From the NCBI GenBank assembly GCA_964558465.1, contig CAZLEF010000017.1, positions 36,560 to 100,559 of the forward strand: DNA of 64,000 nt. Direction: 5' to 3'. Both the position numbers and the translations under genes were made by a program. How positions within the stretch are numbered: position 1 is the stretch's first letter; each line of letters begins with the position of its first letter. A model generated the notes under the pieces. That model saw only the letters and a list, made by a program, of their open reading frames with translations. It had not been told where the DNA came from and made no database searches. This DNA is from JACJYC01 sp964558465. Lineage in GTDB: Bacteria > Bacteroidota > Bacteroidia > Chitinophagales > Saprospiraceae. Positions 16,900 through 25,592 of the stretch are shown here, piece by piece.

Positions 16900-17074
16900 A
16901 CGATTGGAACGAATGATTCGATTTTGAAAACAATCCTCCAAAGGAGTCCTATGGACAATCAATTGTTGATTTGTTTATTCGTTTATTTGTTTATTTGACC
17001 ACGCCGAGGAGTGGCGTTTCAATCGAATCAATCCAATCAATCGGACCGATCGAATCAATCAAATCAATTAAACC
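16900..17074. repeat. Composite leader repeat before the DUF1080 gene
   Basis: ATTGGAACG-like units near 16902 are followed by CCTCCAAAGGAGTCCTATGG (16935-16954) and TTTGTTTATTCG/TTTGTTTATTTG units. The near-palindrome CCACGCCGAGGAGTGG lies at 16999-17014. AATCGAATC/AATCAATCG units then run to the ATG at 17075. All four module types of the family occur in this one element. Confidence 0.8.
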
Positions 17075-17848
17075 ATGTTCCGAAACCTGATCTGCTTCAC
17101 AACCCTCGTCCTCGTTTTCTCCTGCAACACTCCCCAAACGGCAGGGAACAAAAAATGGACCAGCCTCTTCAACGGTAAAAACCTGGACGGCTGGACCATG
17201 AAGATCGCCGGCTATCCCGCGGGTGAAAATTACGGCAATACCTTCCGGGTTGAAAACGGCATTTTATCGGTGCGGTACGACCAGTACGGCAGTTTCGATA
17301 ACAAATTCGGCGCCCTGTATTTCGACAAAAAATTCACAAATTATCGCCTGAAGGCGGAATACCGGTTTGTCGGCGAAACCGCGCCGGGCGGCCCCTCCTG
17401 GGGTTTCCGCGACAGCGGGGTGCAGTATCATTGCCAGGACCCCCGGTCGATGGGTCTTGACCAGCCCTTCCCCGTTTGCCTGGAATACAACCTGCACGGC
17501 GGCAACGGAACGGACGAACGGCCCGTCGGCGAGATCTGCGCATCGGGTATGTCCGTCGAGATCGCAGGAAAGAAGAACGAATCCTATTGCACGCCGGCCA
17601 CCGTCAAAAGGACGATCCACGGCGACCAGTGGGCCATCCTCGAGATCGATGTCCGGGACGGAAAATGCCAACACTGGATCAACGGAGAAATGATCCTGGA
17701 ATTTGAAAACCCCCGCTTCCGCGCTGATCATGACCTCGGCAAGGCCTTTATTCTGAACGGGAATGATGTCGTCCGGTCAGGGTTTATTTCCATTCAATCG
17801 AACAGCCATCCCATCGATTTCAGGAAAATCGAGATATCTGAATATTAG
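17075..17848 (+). CDS. DUF1080 family lipoprotein (3-keto-disaccharide hydrolase-like)
   Basis: The 257-aa protein has a lipoprotein signal (LVLVFSC). The rest is a single concanavalin-like jelly roll of the DUF1080 family (PF06439), with WTSLFNGKNLDGWTMK at its start, then SDSGVQYH-like RDSGVQYHCQDP, an EYNLHGG stretch and a final ISIQSNSHPIDFRKIEI. Members are abundant in Bacteroidota and Planctomycetota, and some have been assigned 3-keto-glycoside hydrolase activity. It is probably an outer-membrane or periplasmic sugar-processing protein. The next gene is 41 nt downstream. Confidence 0.88.
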   Translation: MFRNLICFTTLVLVFSCNTPQTAGNKKWTSLFNGKNLDGWTMKIAGYPAGENYGNTFRVENGILSVRYDQYGSFDNKFGALYFDKKFTNYRLKAEYRFVGETAPGGPSWGFRDSGVQYHCQDPRSMGLDQPFPVCLEYNLHGGNGTDERPVGEICASGMSVEIAGKKNESYCTPATVKRTIHGDQWAILEIDVRDGKCQHWINGEMILEFENPRFRADHDLGKAFILNGNDVVRSGFISIQSNSHPIDFRKIEISEY

Positions 17849-17889
17849 ATGGATTATCTTTATCATTTTGGCCAAAATTTGAATCACCT

Positions 17890-19053
17890 ATGAGAAACTT
17901 TTACTTGTGTTTAATTTTATTGATCGGACTTGCGCTTCCGGTTCAGTCCCAGATCACGATCACCGGCGCTGTTTTTCCCGCGGTGGGGGATACCCTTCAT
18001 TATGCCTTTGACAATCAGCCGGCCGGTTCTGTCAATCCATTTACACCGCCCGGCGGCAACCAGCAATGGGATTTCAGCAGCCTCCAGGCGTCCCTGACCT
18101 GGGAACAAATTTTTAAAAGCCCCCAAAGCGGGGCAGGCCATTCTGCTTTTCCGGCGGCTACCTTAATGTACAACCCCCTGAATACCGACGTGGAAGCCTA
18201 CCTGAATGTGTCGGGGAATAACGTTTCCTTGTTGGGGTTTTACGGCGATGACCCGATCGGGCTGGGCCTCGACCTGGTTTCGAATTATAATCCGCCGATC
18301 ATTCAAAGCCGGCAGCCGGTCAATTTTTTCGACATCAAACAAATTTCTTCCGGGCTTCTGTTGCCCTTTTCTGCCAACGAATTACCGGCCGAACTCCTCA
18401 ATCAATTGCCCGTTACGCCGGATTCTCTGCGCATCCGAATCGCCATTAACCGGCTTGACGTTGTAGACGGGTGGGGAAACCTGACCATACCTGGTGGAAC
18501 CTTTGAAGTGCTGCGCGAAAAAAGAACGGAATACCGCGAAACCCGGCTCGATGCTAAAGTGCCTCCGCTCGGATGGCTGGATATTACGGATGTGGCCATC
18601 CAGGCGTTTAATCTCAGCACCCTCGGGGTTGACACCACGGTTGCGTTCCATTTTTTGAATAACCAGTCCAAGGAACCCATTGCCATTTGTACGATGAATA
18701 ACGAACTTTCGCAAGTAACCAATGTCCAATTCAAAAACCTCAATACTTCGACCGGCGTAAAAGATCCGGCGCGGGCAGCCGTCCACTTTTCCTTATTTCC
18801 TAATCCGGCGGGAGAAAAGTTATACATCCGGGCAAACGACATCGCCCCGGGAAACTACCGGCTCATAATTTATAATGTGTTAGGCCGGGAAGTAGGGCGG
18901 CAAACCGGCTTTTTGTCGGGTAACCAGGTGGAAGAAGTATTCAATGTCGCCTACCTTGAAAACGGCGTTTATTGGTGCACGTTCTCCCGGGAGGACGCAC
19001 ATGGCGCAAACGGCTGGTCACAAACGGCGCCGGTGCGATTTGTGAAGCAATAG
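17890..19053 (+). CDS. T9SS type A sorting domain-containing secreted protein
   Basis: The 387-aa protein has a Sec signal peptide (MRNFYLCLILLIGLALPVQS). The body, about 25-290, is an unrecognised beta-rich region. Residues about 300-387 form a type A C-terminal sorting domain: FSLFPNPAGEKLYI, YRLIIYNVLGREV and ENGVYWCTF. In Bacteroidota this domain directs export through the type IX secretion system and attachment to the cell surface. The final strand is followed by about 25 extra residues, more than usual. The function of the body is unknown. Confidence 0.88.
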   Translation: MRNFYLCLILLIGLALPVQSQITITGAVFPAVGDTLHYAFDNQPAGSVNPFTPPGGNQQWDFSSLQASLTWEQIFKSPQSGAGHSAFPAATLMYNPLNTDVEAYLNVSGNNVSLLGFYGDDPIGLGLDLVSNYNPPIIQSRQPVNFFDIKQISSGLLLPFSANELPAELLNQLPVTPDSLRIRIAINRLDVVDGWGNLTIPGGTFEVLREKRTEYRETRLDAKVPPLGWLDITDVAIQAFNLSTLGVDTTVAFHFLNNQSKEPIAICTMNNELSQVTNVQFKNLNTSTGVKDPARAAVHFSLFPNPAGEKLYIRANDIAPGNYRLIIYNVLGREVGRQTGFLSGNQVEEVFNVAYLENGVYWCTFSREDAHGANGWSQTAPVRFVKQ

Positions 19054-19205
19054 CGGCGCCATCCATCGTTAAAAAAGCGAACCCTTTCATGAGTCATCGA
19101 CAGGATTCAGTACATTTTTTTGCATTCTCCAGAAATATTTCCGAACTTGCGCCCCATTGACCTGGCCGGCGACGCCTTTGTGCGTCCAACGGCAAAAAAA
19201 ATATT

Positions 19206-19751
19206 TTGAACACTCACAAACAGTTTATCAGACCTGCATGCGCCTGGGCGCTGATCCTGCTGTTGCTCCTGCAGTGGGTGGGCGGGCGCATCTATATCAA
19301 TGCAGTTTTTGCTGTTGAAGTGAGATCGGAAATGGACGATCAGGAAAAAGCCATCGCCGACAAAATGAAAGCCGAGATCGGGATAACCGCCCGGGTCGAG
19401 ATCCGGGATGAAGCCCAAATGGAAGCGCTCCACAAACTGGGGTACGGCGCTCCTTATATTTTTACTGCCGAAGAAAACGGCGAAACCAGCTACTTTACAG
19501 TTGATCAGGCTTCAGTCGAATTGATTCAATACCAATATCAGGTCCGCGACCAGCAAGACCAGGAAGACCGGTCTGCCCGAAAAGACCGCCTGGACCGGTT
19601 GTTTTCAGACTTTTGTTTCGATGTCCCCCATGTTTCCCTCACTAAGGATATTTTCTTCCATAAAAAGATTTTCAGGACTGCTCACCTGAATGATGTTTCC
19701 AACATTTCTACTCCTGCCCCCCCTCCCCGGCAGGCTTTGTCGTTAAGTTAA
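19206..19751 (+). CDS. Unknown membrane-anchored small protein (TTG start)
   Basis: The 181-aa frame starts at TTG 19206, and no ATG gives the N-terminal helix. A hydrophobic segment (CAWALILLLLLQWVGGRIYI, about 12-32) could be a signal anchor. A charged, probably helical soluble part follows (EMDDQEKAIADKMKAEIGI, VRDQQDQEDRSARKDRLDRL), and the C-terminus is low complexity (STPAPPPRQ). The middle (YGAPYIFTAEENGETSYFTV) looks like a small folded domain, but no family is recognised. It lies 157 nt before an outer-membrane protein gene and may work with it. The start and the reality of the gene are moderately supported by codon pattern and length. Confidence 0.6.
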   Translation: MNTHKQFIRPACAWALILLLLLQWVGGRIYINAVFAVEVRSEMDDQEKAIADKMKAEIGITARVEIRDEAQMEALHKLGYGAPYIFTAEENGETSYFTVDQASVELIQYQYQVRDQQDQEDRSARKDRLDRLFSDFCFDVPHVSLTKDIFFHKKIFRTAHLNDVSNISTPAPPPRQALSLS

Positions 19752-19908
19752 TAACGGCTTCTGCTTTTGAATTTTACATTTTGAATTTTACATTTTACAT
19801 TTACTTTAATCCGGCCTTAACTTAACGGTATCGTCATAACATACCTGTGTTTGATCTGGTATGCTCTAAACCGTCGGTTCAATTTTCCACTATTTTAATC
19901 TTTCAACC

Positions 19909-20982
19909 ATGAGAACATTTACTCAATATATTTTAATTGGCATCTTTGTTGTATTCGCAGGTCAGGGTCTGTACGCCCAGGGGTGTATCGCCATCCGGAA
20001 CATGGCCTGCACCTCCGGAAACCCGAACAGCGTTGCATCCATGACCCATCCCGGGCAGTTTCAACTGACCACCGCATACCGCTTTTTCCATTCTTTCCGG
20101 CACTTCAGAGGCGACCATGAGGAAGCCAACCGCGTAGCGGAAGGCACCCAGGTGATCAACGATTCGCATTCGTTTGACGTAGGGTTGAATTACACCCTGA
20201 ACGAGCGCTGGAGTTTCAGCGTCAATTTACCCATCAACTTCAACGACCGGTCCTCCCTCTACGAACATTACGGCAATTCGGAAACCGCCAACCCCGAACG
20301 CAAAAGATTTCACACCGGTTCGAAAGGTATCGGCGACCTCCGGGTTTCTGCTACCTGGTGGGTGCTGGACCCGGCCAAACATATGCATGGCAACTTTGCC
20401 ATCGGCCTGGGCATAAAAGCCCCAACGGGCAAATCAACGGTTCGGGACGAATTTCATAAACGGACCAGCGACGGACGCGACTCCGTCATCACCCGGTTTG
20501 TCGACCAGTCCATCCAACTGGGCGACGGCGGCTGGGGCGCCAGTCTTGAACTTCAGGGGTATCAATCGCTGATCGACAAACTGTCCTTGTATTACAACGG
20601 GTTTTACCTGTTCAGCCCAAAGGGCGTCAACGACGCCAACTTGTCGGTTCCCGATCAATATGCAGCCCGTATCGGCTTTTCCTACGCCGCATTCGCAAAC
20701 GCCGGCATCACCTTCAATTTGGGCGGCCGCATTGAAGGGTTGCCCGCAATCGACGCTTTTGGCAGCAGCGAAGGATCCCGGAGACCAGGGTATATTATTT
20801 CGGCAGAACCCGGCGTGATCTGGAATTCCACTTCCCATACTTTAGGGTTTTCAGTACCCGTGGCCTTATATCGCAACCGGATCAAGAGCTGGCCGGACAG
20901 ACAGGACCCAACCGGCCAAAGGCATGGCGACGCTGCATTTGCCGACTACCTGATCTCGGTCAATTACGCGTACCGGTTCTGA
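19909..20982 (+). CDS. Outer-membrane beta-barrel transporter-like protein
   Basis: The 357-aa protein has a signal peptide (MRTFTQYILIGIFVVFAGQG, cleavage near YAQ). After it come alternating amphipathic strands typical of Bacteroidota outer-membrane barrels: FQLTTAYRFFHSFRHF, SFDVGLNYTLNERWSFSVNL and DYLISVNYAYRF as the aromatic C-terminal strand. It resembles the phenol-degradation-type/MetA-like transporter group, but the fit is general. The sequence just after the signal (GCIAIRNMACTSGN) has two Cys that might form a plug or disulphide. It ends 116 nt before the AhpD gene, with a strong hairpin between (21034-21070). Confidence 0.7.
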   Translation: MRTFTQYILIGIFVVFAGQGLYAQGCIAIRNMACTSGNPNSVASMTHPGQFQLTTAYRFFHSFRHFRGDHEEANRVAEGTQVINDSHSFDVGLNYTLNERWSFSVNLPINFNDRSSLYEHYGNSETANPERKRFHTGSKGIGDLRVSATWWVLDPAKHMHGNFAIGLGIKAPTGKSTVRDEFHKRTSDGRDSVITRFVDQSIQLGDGGWGASLELQGYQSLIDKLSLYYNGFYLFSPKGVNDANLSVPDQYAARIGFSYAAFANAGITFNLGGRIEGLPAIDAFGSSEGSRRPGYIISAEPGVIWNSTSHTLGFSVPVALYRNRIKSWPDRQDPTGQRHGDAAFADYLISVNYAYRF

Positions 20983-21033
20983 AGAAATTGTTGCAGCCTC
21001 TTTAATACCTCCATTAATTCCGTTTGAAACTGC

Positions 21034-21070
21034 GGAGGGCAGCCGGCCATACAGATGCCGGTTGCCCTCC
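21034..21070 (+). terminator. 14-bp hairpin between the outer-membrane gene and the AhpD cluster
   Basis: GGAGGGCAGCCGGC (21034-21047), a 9-nt loop, then GCCGGTTGCCCTCC (21057-21070); thirteen of fourteen pairs are Watson-Crick and one is G-U. ATTTATCCCTTCATTTAAAT follows, which is only weakly T-rich. It may terminate the upstream gene or act in the leader of the 21099 gene. Confidence 0.55.
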
Positions 21071-21098
21071 ATTTATCCCTTCATTTAAATCAACGAAG

Positions 21099-21674
21099 AT
21101 GCCCTATATTTTACTGGAAGAACACCTGCCAGGCGTTACGGGCCTGCTGGAATACCGGAAAGATACGGCCGCACCGCTGCGGGAACTTACGCAATTGCTG
21201 TTGCGCGGGCCGAATTCCCTGAGTGAAGCGGAAAGGGAATTGATTGCGTCTGTTGTTTCACACCGGAACGCATGTGTTTATTGTACCACCTCGCATACCG
21301 CCGCAGCCAATATTTACCTGGGGGAGAATGAAACCGCCGAAATGGTGAAGAATGACATTTTGTCCGCACCGCTGAGCGAAAAGATGAAAGCCTTGCTGAC
21401 GATTGCCGCCCAGGTGCAGGAGAGCGGTAAAAGTGTAACGCAGGAAGCCATAGACAAAGCGAAAAACGCAGGGGCAACGGATATGGAATTGCATGATACG
21501 GTAATGATCGCCGCCCTTTTTAGCTTTTATAACCGGTATGTTGACGGTTTAGGCACGATTGCGCCGACCGACCCCGCTTATTACGCCGGACTGGCAGAAC
21601 GGTTGAAAACAACAGGTTATTACCGCCCTCCGCAAGGATACGACCATTTAAAAAAGAATAAAAATGGGAATTGA
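21099..21674 (+). CDS. AhpD-like carboxymuconolactone decarboxylase family protein (peroxidase-related)
   Basis: About 191 aa from ATG 21099. The all-helical AhpD/CMD fold is shown by LSEAERELIASVVSHRNACVYC-type sequence, with the redox motif Cys59-x-x-Cys62 and His66. This is the AhpD active-site pattern used to reduce peroxides or act as a disulphide reductase. The second half has AGATDMELHDTVMIAALFSFYNR-like helices (ELHDTVMIAALFSFYNR). It is the first gene of a compact run: its 3' end overlaps the MFS gene by 11 nt. A second paralogue follows at 22919. The paired arrangement suggests that both act on the same substrate or redox partner. Confidence 0.88.
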   Translation: MPYILLEEHLPGVTGLLEYRKDTAAPLRELTQLLLRGPNSLSEAERELIASVVSHRNACVYCTTSHTAAANIYLGENETAEMVKNDILSAPLSEKMKALLTIAAQVQESGKSVTQEAIDKAKNAGATDMELHDTVMIAALFSFYNRYVDGLGTIAPTDPAYYAGLAERLKTTGYYRPPQGYDHLKKNKNGN

Positions 21675-22908
21675 TTTGCCGATCCCGGAAAACCCAAACC
21701 AAAATAAGGCCTACCTGAACTTGCTCTTCGCCATTTGTTTCCTGGGCGGCGTGTTCGGCGGAATTTCCTCTACTTTGATGTCGGCCTATTTGCCGGACGT
21801 GGTGAGGGAAATTATCGGAATGGCCGACCAACAGAAAATGGAACAGGTGAGCGCGGTGATTAATGCTGTTTTCCTGTTTGGTATGACCTTTGGCGGCCTG
21901 TTGACCGGTTATTTTTCCGATCGTTTCGGAAGAAAAAAAGGGGTGCTCCTATCCATCCTTTGCATCGGACTGTTCACCTCGCTGACAGCGTTGGTCAACG
22001 ATTGGAAGCTGATCGTGGCATTCCGGTTTTTTTCCGGATTCGGCGTTGGCGGGGTATTGGTCAGTTCCACCATTATTATTGCTGAAGAATGGACCGATCT
22101 GAAAAGGAATATTGCCCTGGGTATTTTATCCATCACGATCCCGGTCGGAATTTTCTCTGCAGGGCTGATCACTTATTTTTTTCCAGGCTGGCGCAGCGGG
22201 TTTTTAATCGGCGTTTTACCGCTTTTATTGGCGGTTATTGCTCAATTTTTCATTAAAGAAAGTGAAAAATGGAAGGAAGACCGGCGAACGCAGATCAGTC
22301 GGCAAAAATCTTCCGTTCCCGTTTTTTCCAGGGTAAACGGCCCTGACCTCTTGTATGGGAGCATCCTTTACGGGGCCATGCTTATCGGATTATGGGCAGT
22401 GCTTTCCTGGCTTCCCACCTGGGTGCAAACGATCGTTCAAAATTCGGACGGGCAAAAGGAACGGGGCGTCAGCATGATGCTTTTTGCCATTGGCGGATTG
22501 GCCGGCGGTTTTTCATCGGGCTGGATCGGCAACCTGTTGGGCCTGAAAAAAACGATGCTCATTTGTTTTGCTTCCACCTTTTTACTGAGCGTTGCATTGT
22601 TCCAGTTGAATCCCCGACTAACGATTATCGGTTATCTGGAAATGGCTTTGATCGCACTGTTCTTCGGCATCAGCCAGGGAGTGTTGAATTTTTATATTCC
22701 GGCATTATTCCCAACCGGCATCCGTTCTTCGGCCACCGGGTTTTGTTTTAATATCGGCCGGGTCTTTACGGCCGCAGCCGTGTTTTTTGTCGGATGGCTT
22801 GTCCAGGTATTGGGTGGTTATGGAAATGCGGTGACTGCTTTTTCTTTTGTTTTTCTGATCGGCTTTTTGATCACCTTAAGCGTGAAAGAAAAAAAATTAT
22901 TTCAATAA
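21664..22908 (+). CDS. MFS transporter
   Basis: The 414-aa protein has about 12 membrane helices. The MFS loop 2-3 signature is present (GYFSDRFGRKKGVLL) and a related motif after helix 8 (SGWIGNLLGLKK). Overall it resembles the sugar/aromatic-acid proton symporter group. The start overlaps the upstream AhpD-like gene by 11 nt, so the two are probably translated together. A periplasmic hydrophilic segment between helices 1 and 2 is short. The substrate is unknown; being flanked by two AhpD-like enzymes suggests a compound that these enzymes process or detoxify. Confidence 0.88.
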   Translation: MGIDLPIPENPNQNKAYLNLLFAICFLGGVFGGISSTLMSAYLPDVVREIIGMADQQKMEQVSAVINAVFLFGMTFGGLLTGYFSDRFGRKKGVLLSILCIGLFTSLTALVNDWKLIVAFRFFSGFGVGGVLVSSTIIIAEEWTDLKRNIALGILSITIPVGIFSAGLITYFFPGWRSGFLIGVLPLLLAVIAQFFIKESEKWKEDRRTQISRQKSSVPVFSRVNGPDLLYGSILYGAMLIGLWAVLSWLPTWVQTIVQNSDGQKERGVSMMLFAIGGLAGGFSSGWIGNLLGLKKTMLICFASTFLLSVALFQLNPRLTIIGYLEMALIALFFGISQGVLNFYIPALFPTGIRSSATGFCFNIGRVFTAAAVFFVGWLVQVLGGYGNAVTAFSFVFLIGFLITLSVKEKKLFQ

Positions 22909-22918
22909 ACCTTCATAT

Positions 22919-23470
22919 ATGGCTTATATCGATGTACCCGATCATTTACCTGGCATTCGCGGATTGATGGCGTTCAGCCCGGAAACCGCCGGGCCGATCA
23001 ATGCGCTGGCGGAAATCCTGCTGAGAAACGACGACAATTCCCTGACAAGGGGTGAACGCGAACTGATCGCTACCTATGTTTCCCACCTGAACGATTGTTT
23101 CTTCTGCCAAAATGCACATGGGGGAATTGCGCAACACTACCTGCAATGCGACCTCAACTATATGGATGCTTTACTGGCGGATTATGAAACCATGCCGATC
23201 TCTGAAAAAATGAAAAGCCTGCTGAGCATCGCAGGGAGTGTCCAGAAAGGAGGGAAATACGTAACGCCCGGTCAGGTCGAAAAGGCAAAAAATTGCGGCG
23301 CAACGGATAAGGAAATACATGATACCGTACTGATATCAGCCATGTTCTGCATGTGCAACAGGTACGTCGACGGGTTGGGCACATCGGCCAATCCGGACCG
23401 CGAATTTTACATCAAAAGGGGCAAAATGCGGGCAGAGGAAGGGTATCTTCATTTTGACCTGAATAAATAA
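22919..23470 (+). CDS. Second AhpD-like carboxymuconolactone decarboxylase family protein
   Basis: The 183-aa protein has the same fold and layout as the 21099 product. The redox motif is Cys60-x-x-Cys63 with His67 (CFFCQNAH), preceded by SLTRGERELIATYVSH. The second half is rich in Cys (ISAMFCMCNRYVDG), unlike its paralogue. It lies 10 nt after the MFS gene and 6 nt before the DUF3179 gene, so it is in the same operon. It is probably a peroxide- or disulphide-reducing enzyme. Confidence 0.87.
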   Translation: MAYIDVPDHLPGIRGLMAFSPETAGPINALAEILLRNDDNSLTRGERELIATYVSHLNDCFFCQNAHGGIAQHYLQCDLNYMDALLADYETMPISEKMKSLLSIAGSVQKGGKYVTPGQVEKAKNCGATDKEIHDTVLISAMFCMCNRYVDGLGTSANPDREFYIKRGKMRAEEGYLHFDLNK

Positions 23471-23476
23471 AGGACG

Positions 23477-24619
23477 ATGAAAAAACTATTTTATTTCGGG
23501 GCATTGGGCCTGATACTCTTTGAAATAGCCAACGTCTACTTCATCATGCCCATGCCCGGCAGCCAGGAAATGAACAGCATCGGCCTGGCTTATTTCCTGT
23601 ATTCCTGGCGTTGGATCTTCCGCCTGGTTTTCGGAGCGCTCCTGCTGACGGGTTTTCGGCCTGCGTTCCGGGGATCGAAGTTTTTCTCCCTGTTTTTCCT
23701 GGTCGCAGCAGTTGCGGTTGGATACTTCGCCAATTTCAGGATGGCCGCAGACGCGATGTTTCTTCAGCCAAAAAACCTGAAGTTCAAAACTGCAGCCGAC
23801 AGCCATGTCGACACCAGCCGGATCGTGATCGGCATCGAACGCAACGGGCAAGCCAAGGCCTATCCCATACAATACCTTGGTTATCATCACCAGGTATTCG
23901 ATACCCTCGCGGATCAGCCGGTCATGGTCACTTATTGTACGGTTTGCCGGACGGGGCGCGTTTTTGAACCCACCGTAAACGGTAAAACGGAAAGTTTCAG
24001 ACTGGTCGGCATGGACCATTTCAACGCCATGTTTGAGGACAAAACCACCAAAAGCTGGTGGCGGCAAGTCACCGGTGAAGCCATTGCCGGAAAATTAAAA
24101 GGTCAGTTTTTACCGGAAATCGCCGGCGCCCAAATGGAATTAAATCAATGGCTCCGGTTGTATCCCAACAGCCTGATCATGCAGCCCGACCCTGAATTTG
24201 CCGCTATCTACGACAGCCTCAGCAACTACGAAGCAGGAAACCGGACAGGAAGGCTGACCCGGAGAGACACCCTTCCCTGGATGGACAAATCCTGGGTGGT
24301 CGGGGTTGCCCTGGGCAATGAAAGCAAGGCTTTTGACTGGATCGACCTGGAAAAAGAGCGCATCATTCACGATGTCATCGGCAACCAGCCTGTTGCAGTG
24401 GTCCTGGCCGGCGACAACAAGAGTTTTGTGGCCCTGCGCCGTACGGACGAAAACCAGCGGTTCACCATCAACCGGGACACGTTGTCGGACGGTCAAACCC
24501 GGTACAATTTCGTCGGCGCCTCACTCGACCCCTTGAAACCGGATCTGAAAAAAATCAATGCGTACCAGGAGTATTGGCATAGTTGGCGGACGTTTCATCC
24601 ATCGACTGCAAGACACTGA
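23477..24619 (+). CDS. DUF3179 domain membrane protein
   Basis: The 380-aa protein has three or four N-terminal membrane helices (about 5-100), then a DUF3179 domain (about 120-360). Characteristic pieces are VIGIERNGQAKAYPIQYL, HHQVFDTLADQPVMVTYC, TVCRTGRVF, TKSWWRQVTGEAIAG and LDWID-like FDWIDLE. The YCTVCRTG motif with two Cys is typical of the family, whose function is unknown. The gene lies 6 nt after the second AhpD-like gene. The domain's Cys pair facing the periplasm would fit a redox theme for the operon. Confidence 0.85.
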   Translation: MKKLFYFGALGLILFEIANVYFIMPMPGSQEMNSIGLAYFLYSWRWIFRLVFGALLLTGFRPAFRGSKFFSLFFLVAAVAVGYFANFRMAADAMFLQPKNLKFKTAADSHVDTSRIVIGIERNGQAKAYPIQYLGYHHQVFDTLADQPVMVTYCTVCRTGRVFEPTVNGKTESFRLVGMDHFNAMFEDKTTKSWWRQVTGEAIAGKLKGQFLPEIAGAQMELNQWLRLYPNSLIMQPDPEFAAIYDSLSNYEAGNRTGRLTRRDTLPWMDKSWVVGVALGNESKAFDWIDLEKERIIHDVIGNQPVAVVLAGDNKSFVALRRTDENQRFTINRDTLSDGQTRYNFVGASLDPLKPDLKKINAYQEYWHSWRTFHPSTARH

Positions 24620-24648
24620 ATTTTTTTAACCTGATAATACTTTAAAAC

Positions 24649-25584
24649 ATGAAAAAACGGATTTGGCCGGGTTTATGCCTGGCGGTCGTTCTGGGGTTTG
24701 CGGGCGTCCTCCCGGCACAAACGCCATCGGACGACCTAATGATGAAAAAAGGAGAAATCTGTATCGCCCTGATGTACGACGACGGCGCCTGGGATGAATA
24801 TTGGGAGGGGCCCACCCTTCGGACCAATGCCAATATCGGCACCCTTTCGCGGAACACCCTGGGCCCAATGATCGCTTACGGCATTATCGACAAACTCAAT
24901 ATGCATGTCGGGGCTGCTTATGTACAGACGGAGGCCAGCGGGGGCCAGCAGACAGGCGTTGAAGGCATTCAGGACCTGAGCCTGTCATTGAAATACGAAT
25001 TCTTCAACAAACAGGCGGGCAAAGGCAAAGTCTCCTTTCTTTCCACCCTGGGGTTTTCAACGCCTCTGACCAACTACCTCTCTGATTATATGCCGTTCAG
25101 CCTGGGTTTCGGCGCCCCGGAATTGAACCTGAGGGGCATCCTGCAATACCGGCTCGACAACGGCATCTATGTCCGGGGGGCGCTGGCCCATCTCTGGCGA
25201 GGGCAAACCGAAGTGGAACGGGATTATTACTACAACAACGGCAGTTATTACACCAACCTGATGGACGTGCCCAACGCCTGGAATTACAACGCCGTCGCAG
25301 GAGTCTGGCTATTCGGCAATTCGCTCAAGCTGGAAGCCAGTTATATGGGTCTGAAATCCACCTCCGGCGACGACATCCGCAAGTACAACGCGCCTCAGCC
25401 CACCAACAAGGTCGAAGTGGAGCAGGCCGGTTTTTTCGCGCAGTATTACTTCAAAAAGATCAAAGGACTCGGCGTGCTGGCCTACTACTCGCAGATGATC
25501 AACGGACGGAACATGGGCAAATTCACCAACCTGGGTTTCGGCCTCACTTACCAGTTTAAAATCTTTAACAAAAACCAAAATTAA
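24649..25584 (+). CDS. Outer-membrane beta-barrel protein of unknown function
   Basis: The 311-aa protein has a signal peptide (MKKRIWPGLCLAVVLGFAGV, cleaved near PAQ). Alternating strands of a transporter-type barrel follow: GPMIAYGIIDKLNMHVGAAY, LSLSLKYEFF, YNAVAGVWLFGNSLKLEASY, and the last strand FTNLGFGLTYQFKIF. It is Tyr- and Gly-rich. It lies 29 nt after the DUF3179 gene and 8 nt before the PAP2 gene. As the outer-membrane element of the cluster it may admit or release the cluster's substrate. Confidence 0.72.
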   Translation: MKKRIWPGLCLAVVLGFAGVLPAQTPSDDLMMKKGEICIALMYDDGAWDEYWEGPTLRTNANIGTLSRNTLGPMIAYGIIDKLNMHVGAAYVQTEASGGQQTGVEGIQDLSLSLKYEFFNKQAGKGKVSFLSTLGFSTPLTNYLSDYMPFSLGFGAPELNLRGILQYRLDNGIYVRGALAHLWRGQTEVERDYYYNNGSYYTNLMDVPNAWNYNAVAGVWLFGNSLKLEASYMGLKSTSGDDIRKYNAPQPTNKVEVEQAGFFAQYYFKKIKGLGVLAYYSQMINGRNMGKFTNLGFGLTYQFKIFNKNQN

Positions 25585-25592
25585 AACGTGCC

